DNA of 64,000 bases from Paracoccus laeviglucosivorans (lineage in GTDB: Bacteria; Pseudomonadota; Alphaproteobacteria; Rhodobacterales; Rhodobacteraceae): NCBI RefSeq assembly GCF_900182695.1, contig NZ_FXTK01000001.1:1-64000 (forward strand). Direction: 5' to 3'. The translations under genes and the position numbers were made by a program. The notes beneath the pieces were generated by a model. The model saw only the letters and a program-made list of their open reading frames with translations. It ran no database searches and had not been told where the DNA came from. Of this stretch, positions 17,004 to 25,234 are shown piece by piece; the stretch's first letter is position 1, and the number at the start of each line of letters is the position of its first letter.

Positions 17004-18761
17004 ATGTCCCGAAGCATGACGGGTGCAAGGATGGTTATCGAAGCTCTGCGCGATCAGGGCGTCGATACCGTATTCGGCTATCCGGGCGGCGCGGTACTAC
17101 CCATCTATGACGAGATTTTCCAGCAAAACGACATCAAGCACATTCTGGTCCGCCATGAACAGGGCGCGGTCCACATGGCCGAAGGTTATGCGCGTTCGAC
17201 GGGCAAACCGGGCGTGGTGTTGGTCACTTCCGGTCCGGGCGCAACCAATGCGGTCACCGGGCTGACCGATGCGCTGCTGGATTCGATCCCGTTGGTCGTG
17301 CTGTCGGGTCAGGTCCCGACCTTCCTGATCGGCACGGATGGCTTCCAAGAGGCCGATACCGTCGGCATCACCCGCCCCTGCACAAAGCATAACTGGCTGG
17401 TCAAGGATACCGATCAACTGGCCGGAACCATCCACAAGGCGTTCCACGTCGCGACCTCGGGGCGTCCGGGGCCGGTGCTGGTCGATATTCCCAAGGATGT
17501 GCAATTCGCGACCGGCGAATATGTCGGCCCCGATCAGATCGCCACGCCCAGCTACCAGCCGGTGAAAAAGGGCAATATCGACGCGATCACCCATCTGGTC
17601 GAACTGATGGAAAAGGCCGAGCGTCCGATCCTTTATACCGGCGGCGGCGTCATCAACTCGGGCCCGCAGGCCAGCGCGCTGCTGCGCGAATTGGCTGACG
17701 CGACGGGCTTTCCGCTGACCTCGACCCTGATGGGTCTTGGCGCATATCCCGCATCCGGGAAAAACTGGATCGGGATGCTGGGAATGCATGGCCTGTATGA
17801 AGCCAATATGGCGATGCATGATTGTGACCTGATGATCGCCGTCGGTGCGCGTTTCGACGACCGCATCACGGGCCGCGTGGCCGATTTCAGCCCCGGCTCG
17901 GTCAAGGCGCAGATCGACATCGATCCCAGCTCGATCAACAAGGTGATCCATGTGGATCTGCCCATCGTCGGCGACATCGCCCATGTGCTGGAGGACGTGC
18001 TGAACGTCTGGAAATCGCGCGGACGCAAGCTGAACCAGGCGGGCCTGACCCAATGGTGGGCGCAGGTCGAGGCCTGGAAATCGGTCGATTGCCTGAAATA
18101 CAGGAACTCTGACAAGACCATCAAACCGCAGCACGCGCTGGAACGCCTGCAGGCGCTGACCGCGCATCGCAAGGACCGCTACATCACGACCGAGGTGGGC
18201 CAGCATCAGATGTGGGCCGCGCAATACCTGCATTTCGAAGATCCGAACCGCTGGATGACCTCGGGCGGGTTGGGGACCATGGGCTATGGTCTGCCTGCAT
18301 CCGTGGGCGTTCAGGTGGCCCATCCCGATGCGCTGGTCATCAACGTCGCCGGCGAAGCGTCATGGCTGATGAACATGCAGGAAATGGGCACGGCGGTGCA
18401 GTTCCGCGCGCCCGTCAAGCAGTTCATCCTGAACAACGAACGGCTGGGCATGGTGCGGCAATGGCAGCAATTGCTGCATGGCGAGCGTTACAGCCAGTCG
18501 TGGTCCGACAGCCTGCCCGATTTCGTCAAGCTGGCCGAGGCGTTCGGCTGCAAGGGCCGTCTTGTCAGCGACCCCGCCGATCTGGACGCCGCGATTCAGG
18601 AAATGCTGGATTACGACGGCCCGTTCATTCTGGACGTGATGGTCGAGAAGCATGAAAACTGCTTCCCGATGATCCCGTCGGGCAAGCCGCATAACGAAAT
18701 GCTTTTGGGCGAAGCCTCGACCGAGGGTGCCATCACCGGCGCCGGCGCGGCTCTGGTCTGA
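17004..18761 (+). CDS. ilvB: Acetolactate synthase large (catalytic) subunit
   Basis: This 585-residue TPP enzyme condenses two pyruvates, or pyruvate and 2-ketobutyrate, in the first step of branched-chain amino acid synthesis. The N-terminal PYR domain has G-Y-P-G-G and the catalytic Glu in R-H-E-Q-G-A. The central FAD-binding domain and C-terminal PP domain follow; the Mg-binding loop reads G-E-A-S, the variant usual in Rhodobacterales. It then has N-N-E-R-L-G-M-V-R-Q-W-Q-Q. The ATG with GGAG seven bases upstream is preferred to an ATG two codons earlier. The regulatory subunit follows after 14 bases. By numbering it might equally be called ilvI. Confidence 0.97.
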   Translation: MSRSMTGARMVIEALRDQGVDTVFGYPGGAVLPIYDEIFQQNDIKHILVRHEQGAVHMAEGYARSTGKPGVVLVTSGPGATNAVTGLTDALLDSIPLVVLSGQVPTFLIGTDGFQEADTVGITRPCTKHNWLVKDTDQLAGTIHKAFHVATSGRPGPVLVDIPKDVQFATGEYVGPDQIATPSYQPVKKGNIDAITHLVELMEKAERPILYTGGGVINSGPQASALLRELADATGFPLTSTLMGLGAYPASGKNWIGMLGMHGLYEANMAMHDCDLMIAVGARFDDRITGRVADFSPGSVKAQIDIDPSSINKVIHVDLPIVGDIAHVLEDVLNVWKSRGRKLNQAGLTQWWAQVEAWKSVDCLKYRNSDKTIKPQHALERLQALTAHRKDRYITTEVGQHQMWAAQYLHFEDPNRWMTSGGLGTMGYGLPASVGVQVAHPDALVINVAGEASWLMNMQEMGTAVQFRAPVKQFILNNERLGMVRQWQQLLHGERYSQSWSDSLPDFVKLAEAFGCKGRLVSDPADLDAAIQEMLDYDGPFILDVMVEKHENCFPMIPSGKPHNEMLLGEASTEGAITGAGAALV

Positions 18762-18775
18762 TTAGGAACAAGAAA

Positions 18776-19336
18776 ATGGCAGCACTGAAACTTCAGAAAG
18801 GCGCGTCCAGCCATTCGGCCTATGACCTGCGCGATCCGAATGCCGAAATCATCGAAAGCCACACTCTTGCGGTGCTGGTCGAAAACGAACCGGGGGTTCT
18901 GGCCCGAGTGATCGGGCTGTTTTCGGGCCGCGGCTTCAACATCGACAGCCTGACCGTCGCCGAGGTGGACCATCTGGGCCACCGTTCGCGCATCACCATC
19001 GTGACGCGCGGCACCCCTGCGGTGATCGTGCAGATCAAGGCGCAGCTTGGCCGCATCGTTCCGGTCCACGAAGTCCACGACCTGACCGTCGAAGGGCCAA
19101 GCGTCGAGCGTGAACTGGGCTTGTTCAAAGTCTCGGGCAAAGGCGAAAAGCGCGTCGAGGCGCTGCGTATCGCAGAAATCTTCCGTGCGAATGTGGTCGA
19201 TTCGACGCTGGAAAGCTTTGTGTTTGAGATGACCGGCACGCCCGAGAAACTTGACGCATTCGCCGATCTGATGCGACCGCTGGGCCTGATCGACCTGGCC
19301 CGCACGGGCGTGGCTGCGCTGGCGCGCGGCGCCTGA
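18776..19336 (+). CDS. ilvN: Acetolactate synthase small (regulatory) subunit
   Basis: The 186-residue protein carries an N-terminal ACT domain (about residues 28-100, with V-E-N-E-P-G-V-L-A-R-V and F-N-I-D-S-L) and a C-terminal ALS_ss domain. It activates the large subunit and confers valine feedback inhibition. The conserved G-x-x-x-R-G-F-N-I-D loop that binds the amino acid is intact. It is in an operon with the large subunit, 14 bases apart, with AGGAACAAGAAA before its ATG. The first 27 residues form a family-typical variable extension. Confidence 0.97.
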   Translation: MAALKLQKGASSHSAYDLRDPNAEIIESHTLAVLVENEPGVLARVIGLFSGRGFNIDSLTVAEVDHLGHRSRITIVTRGTPAVIVQIKAQLGRIVPVHEVHDLTVEGPSVERELGLFKVSGKGEKRVEALRIAEIFRANVVDSTLESFVFEMTGTPEKLDAFADLMRPLGLIDLARTGVAALARGA

Positions 19337-19342
19337 TCGAAA

Positions 19343-19687
19343 TCAGCCTGCCGCCGCAACCTTGCGCGGCGTCAGGTTGCCACCCGGATAGGAATTGTTG
19401 GAAATGACGCGCAGCACCGGCTGGCTTCGGCCAGAGGTGCGCCCCATATCGCGCAGCAATCCCGGCAATTCTGAACGATTGCCATTATTGACCAGCGACA
19501 CGCTGCGGGCATGACGCAATTCACGGATCGTCTCGAACTCAAGTTCGACCAGATCACCGGCTTCGGGCCAGTCATTGCCCGGAACCAGATTCCCATGCCC
19601 CTGAAGATAGGCCAATGCGCCGTGATCTTCGCACCATATGACAGCCTTTTCCTTGGCAAGGCTGCTCCACAAAATGACGCCAATCAT
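19343..19687 (-). CDS. Hypothetical protein, Rhodobacterales type
   Basis: The 114-residue product has no signal peptide beyond a weakly hydrophobic N-terminus and no recognised domain. It contains a D-L-V-E-L-E-F-E-T-I-R-E-L-R helix-like stretch and ends in a basic region with N-N-S-Y-P-G-G-N-L. A GGGGG run seven bases before the ATG and a plausible -10 element some 60 bp upstream support it as a real gene. It converges on ilvN with a six-base gap. Codon use looks normal. Function is unknown. Confidence 0.6.
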   Translation of the reverse strand: MIGVILWSSLAKEKAVIWCEDHGALAYLQGHGNLVPGNDWPEAGDLVELEFETIRELRHARSVSLVNNGNRSELPGLLRDMGRTSGRSQPVLRVISNNSYPGGNLTPRKVAAAG

Positions 19688-19748
19688 AAAATAGCCCCCG
19701 AAAATTGAGCCCCAGAACGGCGGGCCACCGTCTCAATCACTGGGGGAA

Positions 19749-19770
19749 GTTATAGGCGAACTCTCGCCTA
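19749..19770 (-). promoter_or_regulatory. Inverted repeat overlapping a candidate -10 element
   Basis: TAGGCGA and TCGCCTA form a perfect 7-bp inverted repeat with a four-base spacer. On the minus strand its edge overlaps TATAAC, a good -10 for the gene starting about 60 bp further on. The arrangement looks like an operator, but no regulator is known. Confidence 0.35.
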
Positions 19771-19848
19771 CGAAAGTGATTTTTCGTAACAGCAATATGA
19801 CCCACCCATGCGCAGTCCAGCATTTTGACGCATTTGTCAGCTCTGGTG

Positions 19849-19871
19849 AAAAACTGGACTGACCAGTTTTT
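19849..19871 (-). terminator. Terminator of the M48 peptidase gene
   Basis: A perfect 9-bp stem AAAAACTGG/CCAGTTTTT with a five-base loop lies 75 bp after the M48 stop. Both arms carry the A/T runs, so it can work in either direction. Confidence 0.75.
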
Positions 19872-19944
19872 ATAAACCCAAGGGAAATCAGCCCACTAAC
19901 ACCCGAAAGCTCTTCTGCGGCAAGACTGCCACAGCGCATGACTT

Positions 19945-20697
19945 TTATCTGGTGCGCCCGGAACGATAATCCGCGACCGCGCGCGCAACTTGAGCCATGC
20001 GCGACGCCCGCGAGGGGTGTGTGCCTAAAATTTTATCACCCGGATCGGGAATGCGGGCAAAGAATTGCGCGCCATGTTCAGGGTCATAGCCTGCATTCAT
20101 GGTGATAATCGCGCCCAGATAATCCGCTTCCAGCTCCCAGTCCTTGGAGTAATAGCGTGCGCCGAATTGTGCGCCCATTTGCTGGGCACTTTCGATCGCG
20201 TCGGGGTTGCCGCCATAGGCGCTGGCCAATCCGCCCAGAATCACCGCCCCCATGGCGGCGGCGCTGCTTTTGCGGTTGATGTGGCCAAGGATGTGGTGGC
20301 TGGCCTCATGCCCGACCACAAAGGCCAGTTCATCAGGATTGCGCGCCTCTCCGATCAGGGACAGCGTGAAGCCGATGATCGGGCGACCATTGTCGTCCAC
20401 GGTCTGAAAGGCGTTCGGCTCCAGCCCCGAACGATCATCGACGATGAACTGGAAATCGCAGTTGATCGGCTGCTGGCGGCGCTGCATGCATTCACGCTCG
20501 ACCGCGGGTTCCATCCGGCTGATGACCTGCACAAAGGCGCGGGCCGATGCGCGCGCGCCCGAAGGCGTGTCGGGCGACGGGCGGATCTGGGATGCGGGCA
20601 ACGCGATCTCGGCGCCCTGCGATGGCGCGATGGGCTGTGTCGCGCAGCCCGCAAGGACCAGCGCCGCCATTGCCGCCATCTGCCATGCCCGGATCAT
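19945..20697 (-). CDS. M48 family metalloprotease lipoprotein
   Basis: The 250-residue protein has a signal peptide with lipobox L-A-G-C (Cys18), so it is a periplasmic, membrane-tethered lipoprotein. The zinc site H-E-A-S-H is at 130-134 and the third-ligand region W-E-L-E-A-D at 187-192, as in Oma1/LoiP/BepA-type M48 peptidases. The C-terminal T-H-P-S-R-A-S-R block is also family-typical. Four-Cys content is low, with two Cys near residues 70-80 that may pair. Homologues act in outer-membrane protein quality control. A bidirectional hairpin follows its stop. Confidence 0.92.
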   Translation of the reverse strand: MIRAWQMAAMAALVLAGCATQPIAPSQGAEIALPASQIRPSPDTPSGARASARAFVQVISRMEPAVERECMQRRQQPINCDFQFIVDDRSGLEPNAFQTVDDNGRPIIGFTLSLIGEARNPDELAFVVGHEASHHILGHINRKSSAAAMGAVILGGLASAYGGNPDAIESAQQMGAQFGARYYSKDWELEADYLGAIITMNAGYDPEHGAQFFARIPDPGDKILGTHPSRASRMAQVARAVADYRSGRTR

Positions 20698-20848
20698 TCT
20701 GTCGCCCCCTGCCCGCTGTCTCCGGCACGGTGCGGCCGGGATATTCGGGCCACCTTATCCGTCCATGACATACCGCGCCAAGCCCCGCTCTTGCCCCTGC
20801 GCGCAGTTCACGCGAAAGTTGGGGCGCAAACGCAAGGAAAGGCCCGCG

Positions 20849-21103
20849 ATGTTCACCATCGAACACGATTTCGACGCGACCGTGATCACATTGGTCGATG
20901 AACTGCCCCGCGGCCCGAATGCCGAAACGCGGCCCCTGAACGAAGATGTGGTGATCCAGACCTTTGACGACCGAGTGGTGGTCGAACAGTTCGATCCCGA
21001 TACCGGCGAACTGGCGCAGATCGTGATGACCATCGAGCAGCTTGAGGAGTTGCGCGCCGCGCTGAACCTGCCCGAAGGGAATTACCGGCTGGAACGCCGC
21101 TAA
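20849..21103 (+). CDS. Conserved hypothetical protein, 84 residues
   Basis: The product is acidic in the middle and starts at the ATG with AAGGAAAGG upstream; an in-frame upstream extension overlapping the M48 gene is rejected. Blocks such as V-D-E-L-P-R-G-P, a run of beta-like segments (D-V-V-I-Q-T-F, V-V-V-E-Q-F) and a final E-Q-L-E-E-L-x-x-A-L-N helix suggest a small globular domain. No domain name or function is recognised. It converges on the DUF167 gene with overlapping stop codons. Confidence 0.6.
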   Translation: MFTIEHDFDATVITLVDELPRGPNAETRPLNEDVVIQTFDDRVVVEQFDPDTGELAQIVMTIEQLEELRAALNLPEGNYRLERR

Positions 21104-21348
21104 TCCAGCCGGAACAGCTTGTCGCGCGCGGTGGCGCCGCGCACCAGAACCAGCCGCGATTTCGCGACGCCCAGCGATTTCGCCAGCAGCTTGATAACGG
21201 CGGCATTGGCCTTGCCGTCTTCGGGAACGGCGGTGACGGTCACGCGGATGGTCTGACCGTCCAGCGCGACCGCGTTGCGCGACGCGCGGGGCGTCACACA
21301 AACGGCGATTTCGGCACCGGGTTGCGCAAGATGGCTTAGATCGGTCAT
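21100..21348 (-). CDS. DUF167/YggU family protein
   Basis: The 82-residue protein carries the DUF167 (YggU) fold, with V-T-P-R-A-S-R-N-A near the start and G-K-A-N-A-A-V-I-K-L-L-A-K near residue 50, which are the family signature. Function is unknown; structures are small alpha/beta proteins. The ATG with AAGGGGAAG directly upstream is preferred to a TTG four codons earlier. It lies between the small hypothetical gene and the deacetylase-like gene, diverging from the latter. Confidence 0.88.
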   Translation of the reverse strand: MTDLSHLAQPGAEIAVCVTPRASRNAVALDGQTIRVTVTAVPEDGKANAAVIKLLAKSLGVAKSRLVLVRGATARDKLFRLD

Positions 21349-21382
21349 CTTCCCCTTCAAGCGGCAAGGGGGCGGGAAAGCA

Positions 21383-22474
21383 ATGGCGACCGGGTTTTTG
21401 CATGATGAACTGACTCTGTGGCATGGCGGCGGTGATTACGCCCTGACCCTGCCCGTGGGCGGCTTTGTCCAGCCCGGCGCGGGCATGCCCGAAAGCCCGG
21501 AAAGCAAGCGGCGGCTGGTCAATCTGATGCAGGTCAGCGGGCTGATGGCGGAACTGCGGCTAACTTCGGCCCCGCCTGCCACGCGCGACGATCTGCTGCG
21601 CGTGCATCCGGCGCGTTACCTGGACCGCTTCAAGGCCGCGTCGGATGCAGGCGGCGGCGAATTGGGCCACCACGCCCCCTTTCTGCGCGGCGGGTATGAG
21701 ATTGCAGCCCTGTCGGCGGGGCTGGCCAAGGCGGCGGTCGGTGCGGTCCTGCGCGGCGATCTGACCAGCGCCTATGCCCTGTCGCGCCCGCCGGGTCATC
21801 ATTGCCTGCCCGACGATCCGAACGGCTTTTGCCTGCTGGCCAATATCGCCATCGCCATCCACGCCGCCCGCGCAGCCGGGCTGGCGCAGCGGTTCGCGGT
21901 GGTCGATTGGGACGTGCATCACGGCAACGGAACTGAGGCGATCTTTCTGGACGATCCCGACGTGCTGACCGTCTCGCTGCATCAGGACCGGAACTACCCG
22001 CTGGATACCGGCGCGGCCAGCACGCGCGGCGCGGCGGGCAGCAACATCAACATCCCCCTGCCCCCCGGCTGCGGGGATGCAAGCTATACCGAAACGCTGG
22101 AGCGGATCGTCATCCCCGCCCTGACCCGCCATCGCCCCGAGATCATCATCGTGGCCTGCGGCTTCGACGCCTCGGCCATGGACCCATTGGGACGGATGCT
22201 GGTCTCGGCTGCGGGGTTCGGGGCGATGACGGGGCAGTTGCAGCAGGCCGCTGCCGATCTGTGCAAGGGCCGTCTGGTGCTGGTCCATGAAGGCGGCTAT
22301 TCCGAGGCCTATGTGCCGTTCTGCGGCCATGCCGCCATCGCCCGGCTAGCCGGATCAGGCATCGACGTGCCCGATCCGCTGGCCCAGACGATCGCAACCC
22401 GCCAGCCCGACGCGCGTTGGGTCAACAACGTCTCGGCGCATCTGCGCGAGCTTGCAGAATTTTTCGAGGTCTGA
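21383..22474 (+). CDS. Class II histone deacetylase-like / acetylpolyamine amidohydrolase family enzyme
   Basis: The 363-residue protein is a zinc amidohydrolase of the arginase-deacetylase fold. It has the paired catalytic His139-His140 in R-P-P-G-H-H and zinc ligands Asp177 and His179 in D-W-D-V-H-H-G-N-G. Asp262 (G-F-D-A-S) and the E-G-G-Y loop at 303-306 complete the site. Bacterial relatives act on acetylated polyamines, amides or unknown acyl compounds; the substrate here is unknown. The start follows GGGAAAG. The nitroreductase gene begins immediately after it, its GTG preceded by GAGG inside this gene's last codons, so the two are coupled. Confidence 0.9.
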   Translation: MATGFLHDELTLWHGGGDYALTLPVGGFVQPGAGMPESPESKRRLVNLMQVSGLMAELRLTSAPPATRDDLLRVHPARYLDRFKAASDAGGGELGHHAPFLRGGYEIAALSAGLAKAAVGAVLRGDLTSAYALSRPPGHHCLPDDPNGFCLLANIAIAIHAARAAGLAQRFAVVDWDVHHGNGTEAIFLDDPDVLTVSLHQDRNYPLDTGAASTRGAAGSNINIPLPPGCGDASYTETLERIVIPALTRHRPEIIIVACGFDASAMDPLGRMLVSAAGFGAMTGQLQQAAADLCKGRLVLVHEGGYSEAYVPFCGHAAIARLAGSGIDVPDPLAQTIATRQPDARWVNNVSAHLRELAEFFEV

Positions 22475-22475
22475 A

Positions 22476-23042
22476 GTGCAACATACCGATCCACAGACGC
22501 TTTACTTCCTGCGCCACCGCCGTTCGCATCCACCGAAACTGCTGTCCGGCCCGGCGCCTTCCGACCGTGAACTGATGGACCTGCTGGAACTGGCCGCCCG
22601 CGTCCCCGACCACGGCAAGCTGGAGCCGTGGCGTTTCATCGTGCTGGGCCGCGAGACACTGGACAGGCTGGCTCCGATGCTGGGCGATCATGTCGCGGCG
22701 ACCGGCGGCGACGATGCGGCGGTGGACAAGGCGCGCTCGGCGTTCGGCTCGCCCGTGATCGTGGCGGTGGTTTCGGCCCCGGTGGACAGCCCCAAGATCC
22801 CGGAATGGGAACAGTTCCTGTCGGCGGGGGCGGTATGCCTTGAGCTGGTCAACGCGGCCTTGGCGGCGGGCTATGGCGCGGCATGGCTGACCGGCCCCGC
22901 AGCGCAGCCGGAATTTGCAAACGCACATCTGGGCGTCAGCACGGGCGAGCGTGTGGTGGGCCTGATCCATATCGGCCAACGCGGCAACGCCCCGCCCGAA
23001 CGTCCACGCCCGGACATCGCCGCCAAGACGGTGTTCCTGTGA
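22476..23042 (+). CDS. Nitroreductase family protein (YdjA-like)
   Basis: The 188-residue protein is a small FMN-dependent nitroreductase. The N-terminal R-H-R-R-S and the A-A-R-V-P-D-H-G-K-L-E-P-W-R block are the FMN-binding pattern of the YdjA/TdsD group, and G-Y-G-A-A-W-L-T-G follows in the C-terminal half. Such enzymes reduce nitro groups or quinones using NAD(P)H; the physiological substrate is unknown. The GTG with GAGG six bases upstream gives a start two bases after the preceding stop; an ATG 24 bases earlier would overlap. Its own stop overlaps the next gene's start (GTGA). Confidence 0.9.
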   Translation: MQHTDPQTLYFLRHRRSHPPKLLSGPAPSDRELMDLLELAARVPDHGKLEPWRFIVLGRETLDRLAPMLGDHVAATGGDDAAVDKARSAFGSPVIVAVVSAPVDSPKIPEWEQFLSAGAVCLELVNAALAAGYGAAWLTGPAAQPEFANAHLGVSTGERVVGLIHIGQRGNAPPERPRPDIAAKTVFL

Positions 23043-23743
23043 TCGTTCCGACCGCGCTGTTTCGTGCCATGGGCGATCTGCCCCGCCCCCGCATCTTCGG
23101 TGTGGTGGCGTTGGGGGTGCTGTTGTCGCTGGTGCTGTTTGCGCTGCTGCAGGCAGCAGCGATCTGGGCGATCCGCGCCTTTGGTCCCGATGTGCTGACG
23201 CTGCCGCTGATCGGGGACATCCACATCAACGGCGCGCTGTCATGGGGTTCGCTGATCCTGTTCCCGATCATGTCGGTCTTCCTGATGGCCCCGGTCACCG
23301 CAGGCTTTGCCGGTCTGTTCGCCGAACATCTGGCCAAGGCGGTCGAGGATATCCACTATCCCGGCGTTCAGGGCAAATCCGTCCGCTTCCGCGAGGGGCT
23401 GCTGGAATCGCTGGCGGTGATGGGCGCGGTGCTTCTGGTTACGCTGGTCACCTTGGTGATGACGCCGTTTCTGGGGCCGCTGGCATCGCTGCTGTTTTAC
23501 GGGCTGAACGGCTGGCTGCTGGGCCGCGAATTCCTGCAGATGGCGGCGCGGCGGCACCTTAGCGCGAATGATACCCGCGCGCTGCGCAAGCGCCTGTTCA
23601 AACAGGCCACGGCGATGGGGGTCATCATCGCGCTGCTGGCGACCGTGCCGTTCCTGAACGTCTTTGTTCCGGTGCTGGCGGCGGTGGGGTTCACCCACCT
23701 GTACCATGTCAGCGCGTCCACGCCTCAAGGTCGGCGCGGGTGA
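23039..23743 (+). CDS. EI24 domain (CysZ-like) membrane protein
   Basis: The 234-residue protein has four to five hydrophobic segments and matches the EI24/CysZ group. The family-like A-R-R-H-L-S-A-N-D-T-R block stands near residue 180, before the last pair of helices. CysZ transports sulfate, but many EI24 proteins of alphaproteobacteria have no assigned substrate. The GTG start overlaps the nitroreductase stop. Its 3' end overlaps the opposing DUF1467 gene by 35 bp. With the two upstream genes it forms a tightly coupled three-gene unit. Confidence 0.82.
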   Translation: MIVPTALFRAMGDLPRPRIFGVVALGVLLSLVLFALLQAAAIWAIRAFGPDVLTLPLIGDIHINGALSWGSLILFPIMSVFLMAPVTAGFAGLFAEHLAKAVEDIHYPGVQGKSVRFREGLLESLAVMGAVLLVTLVTLVMTPFLGPLASLLFYGLNGWLLGREFLQMAARRHLSANDTRALRKRLFKQATAMGVIIALLATVPFLNVFVPVLAAVGFTHLYHVSASTPQGRRG

Positions 23744-23969
23744 TGACACCGCCAAGGATGATATAGGCGATCACACCCCACAGGACGGTGGTGATGATCG
23801 TGGCCCAAAGCATCTTCTTTTTCAGCTTTGGTTCATGCGGGGCACCCGGAGGGGTGCCCATCGTCACCTCTCCCATATCAGCCTGACTGCGCTGGCCGAT
23901 GGGCAACAGCACGAACATGACCAGAAACCACAGGACGGAATACAGCACGATGCCGCCGGTCAGGTTCAT
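23709..23969 (-). CDS. DUF1467 family small membrane protein
   Basis: The 86-residue protein has two transmembrane helices (about residues 5-25 and 53-75) joined by a polar loop with P-K-L-K-K-K. The first helix block L-W-F-L-V-M-F-V-L-L-P and the P-P-G-A-P-x-x-P-K-L-K-K-K loop are the DUF1467 pattern. In Rhodobacterales this gene regularly follows methylmalonyl-CoA epimerase, as here, with a one-base TGATG overlap. Function is unknown. Confidence 0.88.
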   Translation of the reverse strand: MNLTGGIVLYSVLWFLVMFVLLPIGQRSQADMGEVTMGTPPGAPHEPKLKKKMLWATIITTVLWGVIAYIILGGVITRADLEAWTR

Positions 23970-24373
23970 CAGATCTGCTCCAGCTCGATCAGGCAGCCGT
24001 TGAAGTCCTTGGGGTGCAGGAACAGCACGGGCTTGCCGTGGGCGCCGATCTTCGGCTCTCCGCTGCCAAGGACGCGGGCGCCTTCGGATTTCAGGCGGTC
24101 GCGCGCAGCAAGGATGTCATCCACCTCGAAGCACATATGATGGATACCGCCCGAGGGGTTCTTTTCCAGAAAGCCCCTGATCGGGCTGTCATCACCCAGC
24201 GGATACAGCAGCTCCAGCTTGGTATTGGGCAGCTGGATAAAGATCACCGTGACGCCGTGGTCCGGTTCGTCCTGCGGCTGGCCCACCGCAGCGCCCAGCG
24301 TGTCGCGATATTGCGCCGCCGCTGCCTCAAGGTCGGGCACGGCAATGGCGATATGGTTCAGGCGTCCGATCAT
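23969..24373 (-). CDS. mce: Methylmalonyl-CoA epimerase
   Basis: The 134-residue protein is a single glyoxalase/VOC domain. Its likely metal ligands are His7 (L-N-H-I-A-I-A-V), His79 (G-I-H-H-M-C-F-E-V) and Glu130 near the end. The enzyme converts (S)- to (R)-methylmalonyl-CoA in propionyl-CoA degradation and, in this group, in the ethylmalonyl-CoA context. The residue pattern K-L-E-L-L and H-P-K-D-x-x-G are family-typical. It overlaps the DUF1467 gene by one base. Confidence 0.95.
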   Translation of the reverse strand: MIGRLNHIAIAVPDLEAAAAQYRDTLGAAVGQPQDEPDHGVTVIFIQLPNTKLELLYPLGDDSPIRGFLEKNPSGGIHHMCFEVDDILAARDRLKSEGARVLGSGEPKIGAHGKPVLFLHPKDFNGCLIELEQI

Positions 24374-24444
24374 CTGCTCCTCCGTTCATGCAGTTCTAGG
24401 ACGGCGGGGCATGTGGGGAAAGCACAAATCAATTCCTGCGGGCG

Positions 24445-24459
24445 TTAACCACTTATTAG
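24445..24459 (+). promoter_or_regulatory. Candidate CtrA box upstream of the receiver protein
   Basis: TTAA-N7-TTAG, one base from the CtrA consensus, lies about 50 bp before the receiver gene start in a short A/T-richer intergenic gap. It is a motif match only. Confidence 0.35.
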
Positions 24460-24511
24460 CCGAATCGGCGGAACCTGCATCAAGGGGGCGATCCATTCGG
24501 GGAACCATGTG

Positions 24512-25234
24512 ATGAACGACACCGCCGTTGACGACATTCCGCCTTGGACCGCCGCATCATCGGCCCGGCCCCTGACCGGGCTGACAGTGCTGGTGGTCGA
24601 AGATTCCCGCGTCGCGTCCGAGGCGGTGCGGCTTTTATGCCTTCGTTCGGGTGCGCGGATCAGGCGGGCGGATACGATCCGGGCGGCGCTGCGGCATCTG
24701 CAGACCTATCGCCCCGTCGCGGTCATCATCGACATGGGCCTGCCCGATGGCGACGGGGCCGACATGATCCGCACCGTCGCGCAGGCCGTCCCGCGCGTTC
24801 CGGTGATCCTTGGCACCTCGGGCGATGCCGACAATCGCGATGCGGCCATGGCGGCGGGGGCGGACGGGTTCATCACCAAGCCCATCGAAAGCCTTGCCCG
24901 ATTTCAACAGGCCATTCTGGACGCCCTGCCCCCGCAGGCCCGCCCGCAAGACCCGGTGATCCTGGCCGACGATGTGATCGTGCCGGATCAGGCTGCGCTG
25001 CGCGACGATCTGGCCCATGTGGCCGAGGTGCTGGCCGTCGCCAATGACGATGCCGCCATCGACTATATTGCGCGGTTCCTTGCAGGCATTGCCCGCGCAT
25101 CCCACGACCGCCCGCTGGAGGATGCCGCAACCGCGCTGGCCCGCGACGGGGCAAGGGGACGTGTTCTGGCCATGGACCTGACCCGCATCGGCGACATGGT
25201 GCAGGACCGTCTGGCCGCCGCTCACTCTTCCTGA
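24512..25234 (+). CDS. Orphan response-regulator receiver protein
   Basis: The 240-residue protein has a receiver domain at about 24-135, with acidic pair Glu30-Asp31, phospho-acceptor Asp74 (I-I-D-M-G-L-P), Thr102/Ser103 and Lys123 in the I-T-K-P loop. The remaining 105 residues are helical and match no output domain I recognise; there is no HTH and no GGDEF or EAL motif. It could act by protein contacts, like single-domain or helical-tail regulators of alphaproteobacteria. The ATG with GGGGAA upstream is chosen over an adjacent GTG. No kinase gene is near. A CtrA-like box precedes it. Confidence 0.85.
   Translation: MNDTAVDDIPPWTAASSARPLTGLTVLVVEDSRVASEAVRLLCLRSGARIRRADTIRAALRHLQTYRPVAVIIDMGLPDGDGADMIRTVAQAVPRVPVILGTSGDADNRDAAMAAGADGFITKPIESLARFQQAILDALPPQARPQDPVILADDVIVPDQAALRDDLAHVAEVLAVANDDAAIDYIARFLAGIARASHDRPLEDAATALARDGARGRVLAMDLTRIGDMVQDRLAAAHSS

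Noticed and set aside
19733-19939. A 68-codon minus-strand frame in the A/T-richer gap
   Set aside because: It contains the operator-like repeat and the terminator hairpin, has no ribosome site, and has no recognisable domain.
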